From NCBI GenBank assembly GCA_025356695.1, contig JANXSE010000377.1, forward strand, positions 1-34,438: a DNA stretch of 34,438 nucleotides. The letters are read 5' to 3'. This DNA comes from Betaproteobacteria bacterium (GTDB lineage Bacteria; Pseudomonadota; Gammaproteobacteria; Burkholderiales; SG8-41). The position numbers were made by a program, and so were the translations under genes. The notes under the pieces are model-generated. The model had not been told where the DNA came from. It saw only the letters and a list, made by a program, of their open reading frames with translations, and did not search any database. Shown in pieces: positions 15,673 to 23,944 of the stretch; within the stretch, counting starts at the first letter, position 1; each line of letters opens with the position of its first letter.

Positions 15673-16656
15673 ATGAGCAACCATACCATGACACGCGTTT
15701 TGATTGCCGTTACGCTGGCGGTGCAACTGTTTGCCACGACGGCGCTGGCCGAAAAATTTCCGGCGCGGCCGATCCGCCTGATCACGCCGCAATCGGCGGG
15801 CGCGTCGATGGACATTCTGGTGCGCATCCTCACGCTGAAACTGACCGATCTGCTCGGTCAGCCGGTGGTCGTGGACAATCGCGGTGGCGCCGGCGGCGTG
15901 ATCGGTGTCGAGACCGGCGCGCGCGCCGCACCCGACGGCCATACGCTGGTGGTCGGCGCGGTGGCGAGCATGCTGATCGCGCGCTTCACCAATCGTAATC
16001 TACCCTACGATCCGCTGAAGGATTTCGAAGCGGTGTCGATGATCGTCAATGCCGATGCGGTGATGGTCGTGCATCCGGGGGTGGCGGCAAAGACGGTGCA
16101 GGAATTCATCGCACTTGCGAAAGCACAGCCGGGCAAACTCAACATGGCCTCGGCCGGTGTCGGGTCGTCGAGCCATCTGGCCGGCGTTCTTTTCACTTCG
16201 CTGACGGGCATTGAAACCGTGCATGTGCCCTATAAAGGCGGTGGCCCGGTGGCGGCCGCCATCATTGCCGGCGAAACGCACTGGACCATCGTGCCTGCCG
16301 CCGCGGTGGTGGCGCAGGTGAAGGCGGGGCGCTTGCGCGCGCTGGGGGTATCGACGGCAAAGCGTTCACCGGTGCTGCCCGAGCTGCCGACAATCGCCGA
16401 GGCCGGCGTGCCAGGTTACGAATACAACGCATGGAACGGCGTGTTCGCGCCAAAGGGCACGCCGCGAGCCGTCGTGCGCACGTTGCACGTTGCGTTTCAA
16501 AAAGCGCTCGCCGACAACGACGTGAAACGCCAGTACGCCGACCAGGGACTGACGCCGCAGGGCAGCGACAGTCCGCAGCAATTCGCCGCCTTCATGCGCG
16601 CGGATTACGAACGTATCGCCCGGCTCGTCAAAATCGCCGGCATCAAACCCGAATAA
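15673..16656 (+). CDS. Bug/TctC-family solute receptor 3
   Basis: 327 residues from ATG 15673, with a second in-frame ATG at 15688 (MTRVLIAV) equally possible. Neither has a strong ribosome binding site. The signal peptide ends at TTALAEK. The mature part opens FPARPIRLITPQSAGASMDI, so the PGG-x-x-D loop is changed to SAGASMD, then LGQPVVVDNRGGAGGVIG and RAAPDGHTLV. The altered loop sets it apart from the other receptors of the window. The stop is 20 bp before the SnoaL-like gene, so the two are probably co-transcribed. A TACTAT at 15640-15645 might be a -10 element. Confidence 0.92.
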   Translation: MSNHTMTRVLIAVTLAVQLFATTALAEKFPARPIRLITPQSAGASMDILVRILTLKLTDLLGQPVVVDNRGGAGGVIGVETGARAAPDGHTLVVGAVASMLIARFTNRNLPYDPLKDFEAVSMIVNADAVMVVHPGVAAKTVQEFIALAKAQPGKLNMASAGVGSSSHLAGVLFTSLTGIETVHVPYKGGGPVAAAIIAGETHWTIVPAAAVVAQVKAGRLRALGVSTAKRSPVLPELPTIAEAGVPGYEYNAWNGVFAPKGTPRAVVRTLHVAFQKALADNDVKRQYADQGLTPQGSDSPQQFAAFMRADYERIARLVKIAGIKPE

Positions 16657-16676
16657 TTTTTTACCGAAAGCCCATC

Positions 16677-17621
16677 ATGCTGGACGCCGATCCCTACCGC
16701 AGCGAAGAACTCGCGCGCAATGTTGCCATCGCACTGCGCTTCAAAAAATCGCAGGGCACGTCGGCGATGCCGCAGGTCGAGAAGGAAGTGTTGTCCACCC
16801 ATTACGACCGCGCGCGCGGCGGCAATTTCCATCTCGCCAACAACGGCCGCGAGCAGGGCTGGGCGCATCCGGGCATGTATCTGCGCGACGCTTTTCCCGA
16901 TCGCGTCGATGTGATGGAGCGCGTGATCGCCGACGGCGACCGCGTCGGCCTGCTGTTTCGCGTGACCGCCACGCACACTGGGCATTTTTTCGGTATCGCG
17001 CCGACCGGCCGCAAAATCGACGTCTATGAAGTCGCCTGGCTGGTGATCCGCGACGGCCAGATGGTCGAGGGCTGGTTCATGATGGACGAGACTGCACTGC
17101 TCAAGCAGCTCGGCGTGAAACTGCCCCCGCGCAATGACGGGAAAATCATTGCGCCGCCGGTGTCGAGCAGCGGTGAGGAGATCGATGCCGTCGTAAAGCG
17201 GCTGGCTGCGCAACCGGATGAACTGGCCAATAACAAGATCATCGTCGCGCAGTCGCGCGCGGCGCATGCCGGCGTCGGCCGCGCGGCGGGGCACCGTACG
17301 TTGCGCAACGGGTTCATTCATCTGCGCGAATACAGTCTGGCCAAAGGCTACGGTGAACTTGCGCTCGACACGGCGATCCCCGATCGCCACGACCGCATCG
17401 AGGCGATGATGGCCGAGGGCGACATGGTGTGGATGCGTTTCAACACCGGCGGTACGCACAGTGGCAGCCTGGCCGGCATTCCGGCAACCGGCAAGAAAGT
17501 CGGCGTGCCGGTGGCGATGATTGCGCGTTTCGAACACGGCAAGTGGGTCGAGAGCTGGACCTTTGCCGATGAATTCGGCATGCTGTTGCAAATTGGGCAG
17601 CCGGACCTGCTGCTGCCGTAA
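16677..17621 (+). CDS. Tandem SnoaL-like (NTF2-fold) protein
   Basis: 314 residues from ATG 16677, with GAAAG about 8 bases upstream. The protein consists of two related halves. FPDRVDVMERVIADGDRV (73-90) with THTGHFFGIAPTG (99-111) corresponds to IPDRHDRIEAMMAEGDMV (234-251) with THSGSLAGIPATG (260-272), a constant offset of 161 residues. Both match the SnoaL/ester cyclase pattern of small cone-shaped NTF2-like enzymes. SnoaL proteins cyclise polyketides, and bacterial relatives include hydrolases, isomerases and non-enzymatic binders. The duplication could form an internal dimer. It lies in the same operon as Bug receptor 3. No signal peptide is present. The reaction is unknown. Confidence 0.82.
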   Translation: MLDADPYRSEELARNVAIALRFKKSQGTSAMPQVEKEVLSTHYDRARGGNFHLANNGREQGWAHPGMYLRDAFPDRVDVMERVIADGDRVGLLFRVTATHTGHFFGIAPTGRKIDVYEVAWLVIRDGQMVEGWFMMDETALLKQLGVKLPPRNDGKIIAPPVSSSGEEIDAVVKRLAAQPDELANNKIIVAQSRAAHAGVGRAAGHRTLRNGFIHLREYSLAKGYGELALDTAIPDRHDRIEAMMAEGDMVWMRFNTGGTHSGSLAGIPATGKKVGVPVAMIARFEHGKWVESWTFADEFGMLLQIGQPDLLLP

Positions 17622-17633
17622 GCGGGCGCCGGT

Positions 17634-19025
17634 TTACGGCGCGGCGGGACCTTTCATCTGTGCCTGCCACGTTGCGGCCAGCGCCGCGCGCGGCACTTCG
17701 TTGCCGCGCAGAAACACCTTGTTGATGCGCCGCGTGTTGGTGATGTCGTCGAGCGGATTGGCATCGAGCACCACGAAATCGGCGCTCTTGCCCGCAGCCA
17801 CCATGCCCAAATCGTCGAGCCCCATGATGCGCGCCGAGGTGCGCGTCGCGGCGACGATGACCTGACCCGGCGTCATGCCGGCGGCCACCATGTTTTCGAG
17901 TTCGGTGTGCATGGTCCAGCCGACGAACTGGTCGCCAGTCTGGCCGCCGCCGTCGGTGCCCACACCGATGGTGATGCCCGCCGCGTTGATGCGCGCCAGT
18001 CCGCGTGCCATTTTGTCCCACGCCGCCTGCGCGCGTGCGCGTGCGTCGGGTTTGATGCCGGCCAGCCGCTTTTGCAGCCGCGCGATCTGTTCGGGCGCGA
18101 CGGTTTCGCGGATCAGCGGGTGCGGCGGATCGATCCACGGCGCGTAGACGAGGCGGTGCGGACCGCCGAAGCACAGCGTGAAGTAAACGTTGGGATGCGC
18201 CTTCAACAGGTCGAGCAGTTCGTCATCAACGTCGCTGACCATGTGCGCAAGTCCGTCGACGCCGGCACGCACCAGCAGCTTCACGTCGGCAAGCCCGGTG
18301 GCGTGCACCGCCACTTTCATGTTGTGTTTGTGCGCTTCGTCGATGATGGCGGTATAGACCTCGGGCGTGAGTTTGCGCACGCTGCCGCCGCGGCTGTCAA
18401 CCCAGGTCTTGACGATCTTGATGTTGCGCGCGGCGAGCGCGCGCACTTCGCGCCGCGCGTCCTCCGCAGTGGTCACCAGCGTTGCCGAATGGCGCATGTT
18501 GTCCGGGCGGATCTCGTCAATGGGTGCCAGGCCCTTGCCGGTGGTGAGAAAACGTGCAGTGGCCGGATAACGTCCGGCTTCCATCTCTTCGCGCAACTGA
18601 TACGGCAGTTCGCCGAAGTCGGTGCCCATCGCCATACTTGCGGCAACGCCGAAGTAGGCAAAACGGTTCATGTGGTCAAGGATGTTTTCGCGCGTGTAGT
18701 TCTGCGGGCCGCTCGTGAGATTTTTCATGTAGCCGATGTGCGAATGCGCATCGAGCAGGGCGGGGATGACGGTTTTGCCGGCGAGATCGACGCGTGTCGC
18801 GCCGGCCGGAAGGGTGCCGTCGTCGCGCCCCACGTGCGTGAAACGCCCGTTTTCAACGACAAACACGGCGTTTTCAATGACGCTGCCGTCGCCGGTCAGC
18901 AATCGTGCACCGCTGTATACCGTAACGCCGCGCGGCGCGTTGACGGATTCGGGGCCTGCGCACCCCGAAAACCAGATTGAACCGATGGCGACCGCAAGTG
19001 CGGCGAAAAGTTTCCAGTAGCGCAT
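17634..19025 (-). CDS. Lipoprotein amidohydrolase (imidazolonepropionase/prolidase-like)
   Basis: 463 residues from ATG 19025, preceded by GGGGGAGAACGG. FSGC at 19-22 is a lipobox-like end to the signal sequence, so a lipid-anchored periplasmic enzyme is likely. The metal sites of the amidohydrolase superfamily are present: DAHSH with His94 and His96, a candidate Lys203 or Lys206 in NIKIVKTW, His241 in VAVHATG, His261 in GLAHMVSD and Asp358 in GVGTDGG. The end of the domain shows VAATRTSARIMGL and AGKSADFVVLDANPL, typical of this family. Such enzymes hydrolyse cyclic amides or dipeptides. It is convergent with the SnoaL-like gene and divergent from Bug receptor 4. The substrate is unknown. 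Confidence 0.9.
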   Translation of the reverse strand: MRYWKLFAALAVAIGSIWFSGCAGPESVNAPRGVTVYSGARLLTGDGSVIENAVFVVENGRFTHVGRDDGTLPAGATRVDLAGKTVIPALLDAHSHIGYMKNLTSGPQNYTRENILDHMNRFAYFGVAASMAMGTDFGELPYQLREEMEAGRYPATARFLTTGKGLAPIDEIRPDNMRHSATLVTTAEDARREVRALAARNIKIVKTWVDSRGGSVRKLTPEVYTAIIDEAHKHNMKVAVHATGLADVKLLVRAGVDGLAHMVSDVDDELLDLLKAHPNVYFTLCFGGPHRLVYAPWIDPPHPLIRETVAPEQIARLQKRLAGIKPDARARAQAAWDKMARGLARINAAGITIGVGTDGGGQTGDQFVGWTMHTELENMVAAGMTPGQVIVAATRTSARIMGLDDLGMVAAGKSADFVVLDANPLDDITNTRRINKVFLRGNEVPRAALAATWQAQMKGPAAP

Positions 19026-19162
19026 GATCCGTTCTCCCCCGAGACTGATGTGCTGCGCGCAAGAGTAACCCATTATCGCAGTGGCGGTTTAGAATCGTGA
19101 CACTGCCGCATGGACGGATCGCGCAGGGTTTTAACCGGCGCATGGATGAGCAAAACGCACGC

Positions 19163-20137
19163 ATGAACATGATACGTACACTGGCGCTGTTTGCCGCATT
19201 CGCGGCGATTTTTCCGCCTGCGACGGCGGTCGCGCAGAGCGCCTATCCGGCACGCCCGATTCGCATCATTTCAATATTTCCGCCCGGCGGCGGCAACGAC
19301 GGCATCTGCCGCGCGGTGGCGCAGAAAATGACCGATACGATGAAGCAGCAGGTCATCGTCGAGAACCGGCCGGGGGCCAACGGCATCATCGGCACCGAGG
19401 CAGCGGCGCGCGCCGCGCCCGACGGTTACACGATCACGCTGATTCCGAGCGGCCACGCGGTGAACGCAAGTCTTTACAAAAAGCTGCCGTTCGATTCGAT
19501 CAAAAACTTCACACCGCTGTCGCTGGCCGGATCGAGCCCGATGGTGCTGGCGCTGCATCCGTCGATTCCGGCAAAGAACGTGCGTGAACTGGTGGCGATT
19601 GCCAAAGCGCGGCCCGGCCAGCTGACGTACGTGTCCGCCGGCGTCGGCGCCTCGGGCCATCTGGCCGGCGCGTTGTTCGAAACGATGACCAAAACGCAGA
19701 TGGTGCACATTCCGTACAAAGGCATGTCGCTGGCGGTGTCCGATCTGATCGGCGGCCAAGTGTCGATGAGTTTCGGCACCAGCCTGTCAATGGTGCCGCA
19801 CGTGCGCACCGGGCGGCTGCGCGCGCTGGCCACCACCGGTGCCGTGCGCTCGCCCGCATTGCCCGATCTGCCGACGGTGGCTGAGGCGGGTGTGCCGGGT
19901 TACGAAGCGAGTCTCTGGTACGGATTTGTCGGGCCGGCAAAATTGCCCGCCGACATCGCGCAACGATTGAATGCCGAGATCGTCGCCGCGATCAACGCAC
20001 CCGACGTGCGCGAGCGCCTGTCCAGTCAGGGCGTTGATGCGCGCGCCAGCAGTGCCGATGAATTCGGCCGCCTCATGGTGAGCGATCTCGAACGCTGGGC
20101 CGATGTCATCCGGCGCGCCGGCGTCAAGGTCGAGTAG
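19163..20137 (+). CDS. Bug/TctC-family solute receptor 4
   Basis: 324 residues from ATG 19163; in-frame ATGs at 19142 and 19169 are alternatives and 19163 gives the most normal signal peptide (MNMIRTLALFAAFAA to AVAQSA). The mature protein opens YPARPIRIISIFPPGGGND, with an intact PGGGND loop, then KQQVIVENRPGANGIIG and RAAPDGYTIT. A TAGAAT at 19090-19095 could be a -10 element; no clear -35. Only 15 bp separate the stop from the next gene, a proline-rich membrane protein, so they may share a transcript. The divergent neighbour is the amidohydrolase. Confidence 0.93.
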   Translation: MNMIRTLALFAAFAAIFPPATAVAQSAYPARPIRIISIFPPGGGNDGICRAVAQKMTDTMKQQVIVENRPGANGIIGTEAAARAAPDGYTITLIPSGHAVNASLYKKLPFDSIKNFTPLSLAGSSPMVLALHPSIPAKNVRELVAIAKARPGQLTYVSAGVGASGHLAGALFETMTKTQMVHIPYKGMSLAVSDLIGGQVSMSFGTSLSMVPHVRTGRLRALATTGAVRSPALPDLPTVAEAGVPGYEASLWYGFVGPAKLPADIAQRLNAEIVAAINAPDVRERLSSQGVDARASSADEFGRLMVSDLERWADVIRRAGVKVE

Positions 20138-20152
20138 CCACTGACGCTGCGG

Positions 20153-21028
20153 ATGATGAACGACCATTTTGCGCGACCGCGCGAGGGCGTGACGATCCCG
20201 CGTTTCTGGGTGACGCTGGCATTGTCCGTGCTGTTGCACGTTGCGGTGTTCTGGAAAGTCCACACGCCGTTGACGCACATGACGATCGACGAGCCCGAGC
20301 AGGGCAAGAACAGCGGATCGCTCGCGGTGCGTCTCGCGCCATCGCCGGCCCCGCATGCCGCACCGCCCGAACCGCCGCCCGAAGCGGCGCCGAAAGTCAT
20401 CGCACGTCCGCCGCGGCCATCGCGCACCGCGCCGCCGCCGGTGCTGGCGGTCAACAAGCCGCCCGTCGCGCCGGTGCAGACTCCAGCCCCCGCGCCGGCG
20501 CCGCCGGCGGAAACCGTAGCACCGCCGAAGCCGCCGGCCGCCAGCGATCTCGCCGCCTTTATCGAAGCGCGCCGCCGCGCGCGCGAAGCGCCTGCACAAC
20601 CGTCACCCGGCATGATTGCCTCGGCCCCGGCAGAAACGGAAGCCGAGCGCGCAAGACGCATTACCGCCGCGAACCTTCAGCCGAAACAGCAGGTCTTCGG
20701 TTACGACCCGGCGGCGGGCGGCGGCGTGTTTCAGATCCGCCGCATGAGCCTCAATGATGCGGAATTCGTGTTCTATGGCTGGAACCGCGACATCCGGCGC
20801 AAAACCATGCAGATCATCGAAGTCAGCAAGGGCGGCAATCCGGACATCAAGATCGCCGTGGTGCGCAGGATGATCGCCATCATCCGCGACGATGTAAAAG
20901 ACGAGTTCAACTGGGAATCGAACCGCCTCGGCCGCAACATGTTGTTGTCGGCGCGCCCGCGTGACAATGCGTATCTTGAGGAATTCATGATGCGCGAATT
21001 TTTTCCCGACTCGGTGGTCGCGCGCTGA
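20153..21028 (+). CDS. Proline-rich, membrane-anchored protein of unknown function
   Basis: 291 residues; either ATG of the doublet at 20153/20156 can start it. One transmembrane helix lies at about 17-36 (FWVTLALSVLLHVAVFW) after a basic cytoplasmic tip. Residues about 62-130 are very rich in Pro and Ala, like the periplasm-spanning linker of TonB and TolA. A second basic, helical section (about 136-150) precedes a C-terminal globular part (about 170-291) that begins LQPKQQVFGYDPAAGGGVFQ and contains FYGWNRDIRRKTMQIIEV. The topology resembles a TonB-like envelope-spanning protein, but the C-terminus does not show the TonB motif and I do not recognise it. No ExbB/ExbD partner is nearby. The gene ends just before a strong hairpin. 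Confidence 0.78.
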   Translation: MMNDHFARPREGVTIPRFWVTLALSVLLHVAVFWKVHTPLTHMTIDEPEQGKNSGSLAVRLAPSPAPHAAPPEPPPEAAPKVIARPPRPSRTAPPPVLAVNKPPVAPVQTPAPAPAPPAETVAPPKPPAASDLAAFIEARRRAREAPAQPSPGMIASAPAETEAERARRITAANLQPKQQVFGYDPAAGGGVFQIRRMSLNDAEFVFYGWNRDIRRKTMQIIEVSKGGNPDIKIAVVRRMIAIIRDDVKDEFNWESNRLGRNMLLSARPRDNAYLEEFMMREFFPDSVVAR

Positions 21029-21037
21029 AATAAAAAT

Positions 21038-21061
21038 GGCGGCGCGGATTTCCGCGCCGCC
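21038..21061 (-). terminator. Strong hairpin terminator, T-tract on the minus strand
   Basis: GGCGGCGCGGA at 21038-21048 and TCCGCGCCGCC at 21051-21061 form a perfect 11-bp stem. Read on the minus strand it is followed by ATTTTTATTT (21037 down to 21028), a classic rho-independent terminator for the FAH-family gene that ends at 21088. On the plus strand it can also slow or stop transcription from the proline-rich gene ending at 21028, though without a T tract. Confidence 0.85.
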
Positions 21062-21087
21062 ACCTTCGGTTTGCCGGGTGTTCGTGT

Positions 21088-22017
21088 TTATGCCTTCGCG
21101 TATTTTCCGGTCAGCTGCGGCGTCGTGCCCTTGAGGCCTTTCTGTTCGCGGTCGAGCCGTGTTTCGCGCGCCCAGGTGCGTTTTAGATCGTCGCGCACCT
21201 TGATCGTCAGCTTGCCCATGCCCTCGCATTCGAGATCGACGGTGTCGCCGTCCATGAAGGCCGACAGGCCGCGGTGGTTGGTGCCGGTGGCGAGAATGTC
21301 GCCCGGCTCCAGATCGTGGATCTGCGACATCCACTCGATGCAGCGCGGGATCTTGTGCGCCATGTCGGAGGTGTTGTAGTTCTGTTTGAGTGCGCCGTTG
21401 ACCCACAGCCTGACCTGGATATTGTGCGGGTCTTTGACTTCGTCGGCGGTGACCAGATAGGGCCCGATCGGCGCGAAGGTCTGGCGCGATTTCATCTGGT
21501 AGAAGCTGTTGCTCTCGGGGATGACGCCGCGCGCCGAGCCGTCAATGAAATTCAGATAGCCGAAGATGTAATCCATCGCCTTCGACGCGGGGACGTTGCT
21601 GGCTGCCTTGCCGATCACCAGTGCGAGTTCGGCTTCGCCTTCGAAAATAGTCGACGCGATGTCCGGCAGCACCATCGTTTCGCCGTGCGCAATCAGGCAG
21701 CTCGGCGATTTGTGAAAGGCGTTGATCGGCGCCGGTGCCGCGCGCGTGCCGTCTTCCATGTAATTCACCGCCATGCATTCGATGTTGACGGGTTTGGGCA
21801 GCGGCGGGCGCAGCTTCACCTGTGCGACCGGCAGGCCGCTGCCGGCGGCAACGGCCGAGTCGATGCGCGCACGCACGTCGGCAAAGCGCTCGATCATGCG
21901 GTTCATCAGGTCGCCCGGGCCGTTGTGCGGAATGTTCTGGATGACCGCGGTGATATCCACCACGTTGGCGCCCTTGAGCACGCCGATGCGATAGTCGTTA
22001 AAGCAGAGCAGTTTCAT
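21088..22017 (-). CDS. Fumarylacetoacetate hydrolase-family protein
   Basis: 309 residues from ATG 22017, preceded by GAGGGGAAAACC. The C-terminal two thirds are the FAH domain. Metal ligands are visible as Glu128 and Glu130 in EGEAELALVIG and Asp159 in NFIDGSARG. GDILATGTNHRG (239-250) and KIPRCIEWMSQIHDLEPGD also fit the family. Members act as C-C bond hydrolases, decarboxylases or hydratases on 2-oxo acids in aromatic catabolism (for example HpcE/MhpD-like or acylpyruvate hydrolases). The usual NDVSARD reads IDGSARG here, keeping the metal Asp but changing its neighbours. Cytoplasmic. Divergent from the intradiol-dioxygenase-like gene, which may take part in the same aromatic pathway. Confidence 0.92.
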   Translation of the reverse strand: MKLLCFNDYRIGVLKGANVVDITAVIQNIPHNGPGDLMNRMIERFADVRARIDSAVAAGSGLPVAQVKLRPPLPKPVNIECMAVNYMEDGTRAAPAPINAFHKSPSCLIAHGETMVLPDIASTIFEGEAELALVIGKAASNVPASKAMDYIFGYLNFIDGSARGVIPESNSFYQMKSRQTFAPIGPYLVTADEVKDPHNIQVRLWVNGALKQNYNTSDMAHKIPRCIEWMSQIHDLEPGDILATGTNHRGLSAFMDGDTVDLECEGMGKLTIKVRDDLKRTWARETRLDREQKGLKGTTPQLTGKYAKA

Positions 22018-22163
22018 GGTTTTCCCCTCGTCATTGGGCACACTGGTTTGAATTGTTATTGCGGAGGCTGGCGTAAACGCCGCCGGATGACTGGACGCGT
22101 GTGCCGCGCGCCCGTCGTGACCGTCGGGGCCATATTAGTCGAAGGTTGTGTCAACGGCAAACA

Positions 22164-22192
22164 TTCACCCGGCATGAAAGCCGGCGTATGAT
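22164..22192 (+). promoter_or_regulatory. Candidate sigma-70 promoter with a dyad in its spacer
   Basis: TTCACC at 22164-22169 and TATGAT at 22187-22192 are separated by exactly 17 bases (four of six and five of six matches to consensus). CCGGC-ATGAAA-GCCGG at 22169-22184 is a perfect dyad lying almost wholly in the spacer, a position suited to repression. The start would be near 22199, about 64 bases before the TTG at 22263. Confidence 0.5.
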
Positions 22193-22262
22193 GGCGCACA
22201 CAGCGCGGCGGGATGTCCGCGCAAAACACGGGCGCCCAGCCCGGACTCATGAGGAGATTTCA

Positions 22263-22766
22263 TTGAAACGCGACCGGGACAGCATGAGCAAGGGCATTTC
22301 CATCAAGCGCAGGCAGTTGATGATTGCAGGTGCTGCAGGCGCACTCGCACCGGCCGGGACGCTGGCCGCGCGATGCGGCGGCGGAATCGTGTCGGCGACG
22401 CAGAACGAACCCGGGGCCTTCGGCATCGATGGCGCGGGGCAAAAGCTGGTGTTGTCGGGGCGCGTGCTCGGCGCGGATTGTCAGCCGCTGTCCGGTGCGA
22501 TTGTCGAGGCCTGGCATGCCGGCGCCGCACCGGTGCGCACCACCACCGACGCCGACGGACGCTTCGTGCTGGTCACGGTGGCGCCGGCCGCAGGGCAGGG
22601 CGACGTGCCGCATCTGTCTTATCTGGTCACGCATCCGGCGCATGATTTGCGTGTGCACCGTCTCGATTTCACGCGCGCCGCGAACCGCGGCGCAGAGGGC
22701 ATCGCGCAGCTTGAGCGTGATGATGCCGGCGTCTGGCGCGCGGCCTGCGGCCTGACCGTCGTTTAA
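22263..22766 (+). CDS. Degenerate intradiol dioxygenase-like protein, Tat-exported
   Basis: 167 residues if started at TTG 22263, which has GAGGAG at 22251-22256 with a 6-base spacer. ATG 22284 is the alternative, with only a weak site. KRRQLMIAGAAGALAPAG (15-32) is a twin-arginine-type signal, though without the full motif. Residues 63-86 (LVLSGRVLGADCQPLSGAIV then EAWHAG) match the core of intradiol ring-cleavage dioxygenases, followed by TTTDADGRFVLVTV. The family binds iron with two Tyr and an HxH pair. Here the pair reads His117-Leu-Ser119, and no Tyr occurs between residues 86 and 118, so iron binding as in protocatechuate 3,4-dioxygenase is unlikely. It may be a non-catalytic or altered relative. 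The last 4 bp overlap the converging lipoprotein gene. Confidence 0.72.
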   Translation: MKRDRDSMSKGISIKRRQLMIAGAAGALAPAGTLAARCGGGIVSATQNEPGAFGIDGAGQKLVLSGRVLGADCQPLSGAIVEAWHAGAAPVRTTTDADGRFVLVTVAPAAGQGDVPHLSYLVTHPAHDLRVHRLDFTRAANRGAEGIAQLERDDAGVWRAACGLTVV

Positions 22767-23785
22767 AGGGAATCCGCGCCGCGGCTGCTGTTGCGCAGGG
22801 CGGCGTGCAACGTTTCCATCACCGCACCTTCATAAGCACGGAGAAATTCCACGCCGCGCGTGTCTTCGACGCCCAGCTTTTTCTGCACCGCTGCCGCCGC
22901 CGGTTTGGCGGCGTCGAGCCGGCGGAAAAACGCGACGCTGCGCGCGAGATCGTGCCCGTGCATCGCGTAGACATCGCCGATCTGCGGGTAATAGCGGCTG
23001 TAGGTCATGTTGCTGGCGAGACTGATGTTGTTGAGTTCGTCGCGGCCGAAACCAAGCGGTTTTTCGGCGGCCTCGAACAGTGATGCGCGCTCGCGCAACA
23101 GCAGCGCCGCATTGATCTCGCCGCGCTGGTGTCGCGCATAGAGGGTTTCCACGCGGACGTACCACTCGATGGTGGCTTGTGCCAGCACGGCCTGCGTCTC
23201 GGCATAGCGGCGGATCGCGCGCCGTTCGCGCGAACCGGCCGGATATTTCTGTTCGGCAAATGCGCTCATCGCCTGGTGCGTCAGAAAATCGCACAGCGCC
23301 TCTTCGACGCCGTAGGGCAGCGCGAACTGATCGTGGCAATCCTCATGAATGACCAGATAGACGAAGCGGTCCAGTTTGCCGGCAAGCATGGCGCTGCTGA
23401 CCGGCGTTTCCGATTCGCCCTGCGCTTCCAGTGTGCGGAAATAGACGTCGTCGCCGCCGGCTGCGCCGGCGCGGCATTCGCTTTCGCTGGCGGCGGTGCC
23501 CCAGGTAATCGCCGGATCTTCATAAGACCACGGCAGTGTCTGCTGGGAAACGCGGCCGCAATAATGGAATGATGCCTGGTCCTTGCCGGCCCCCGTGAAA
23601 TTGGCGGTCGGCTCGAAGCCGATGCTGCGTTCGTATGCGCGCAATTCATCAAGCAGCGCCGCCCATTCGCCGGTCATGGCGGGGGCGGTAGGCGCAATCA
23701 GTTCACGCAGGGGGCCGCAGCCGGCGACGATCAGTGCAAGCAATGCGGCCGCGGCGAGGCGCGCAGCGGCGGACAGCGCGCTCAC
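22763..23785 (-). CDS. Lipoprotein zinc metallopeptidase (COG4324 aminopeptidase-like)
   Basis: 340 residues from GTG 23785; a TTG at 23809 would add eight residues but its AGGA lies too close. LIVAGC near residue 23 is a good lipobox. The catalytic motif HEDCH (His147, Glu148, His151) is the HExxH zinc motif, and VEEALCDF at 160-167 supplies the third, acidic ligand expected about 14 residues on. Long helices surround the motif, and the end of the protein keeps the N-I-S-L-A-S and TYSRYYPQIGDVY segments seen in COG4324 predicted aminopeptidases. It should be anchored in the envelope and face the periplasm. It converges with the intradiol-like gene, the two stops overlapping by 4 bp. The peptide substrate is unknown. 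Confidence 0.8.
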   Translation of the reverse strand: MSALSAAARLAAAALLALIVAGCGPLRELIAPTAPAMTGEWAALLDELRAYERSIGFEPTANFTGAGKDQASFHYCGRVSQQTLPWSYEDPAITWGTAASESECRAGAAGGDDVYFRTLEAQGESETPVSSAMLAGKLDRFVYLVIHEDCHDQFALPYGVEEALCDFLTHQAMSAFAEQKYPAGSRERRAIRRYAETQAVLAQATIEWYVRVETLYARHQRGEINAALLLRERASLFEAAEKPLGFGRDELNNISLASNMTYSRYYPQIGDVYAMHGHDLARSVAFFRRLDAAKPAAAAVQKKLGVEDTRGVEFLRAYEGAVMETLHAALRNSSRGADSL

Positions 23786-23944
23786 AGTGGTTGCTCGTAC
23801 ATTATTCAAGTTCCTGACGAATCATTGAGACCGTAGCATAATATCGGACGGCGCCTGGATGGCCGGAACTTTCGCGCCGCCCGCCTCCGGCGGATGCGCG
23901 GCAAAATAATTACAAAGCAGCATAACCACAAGAACCCCCCGAAC

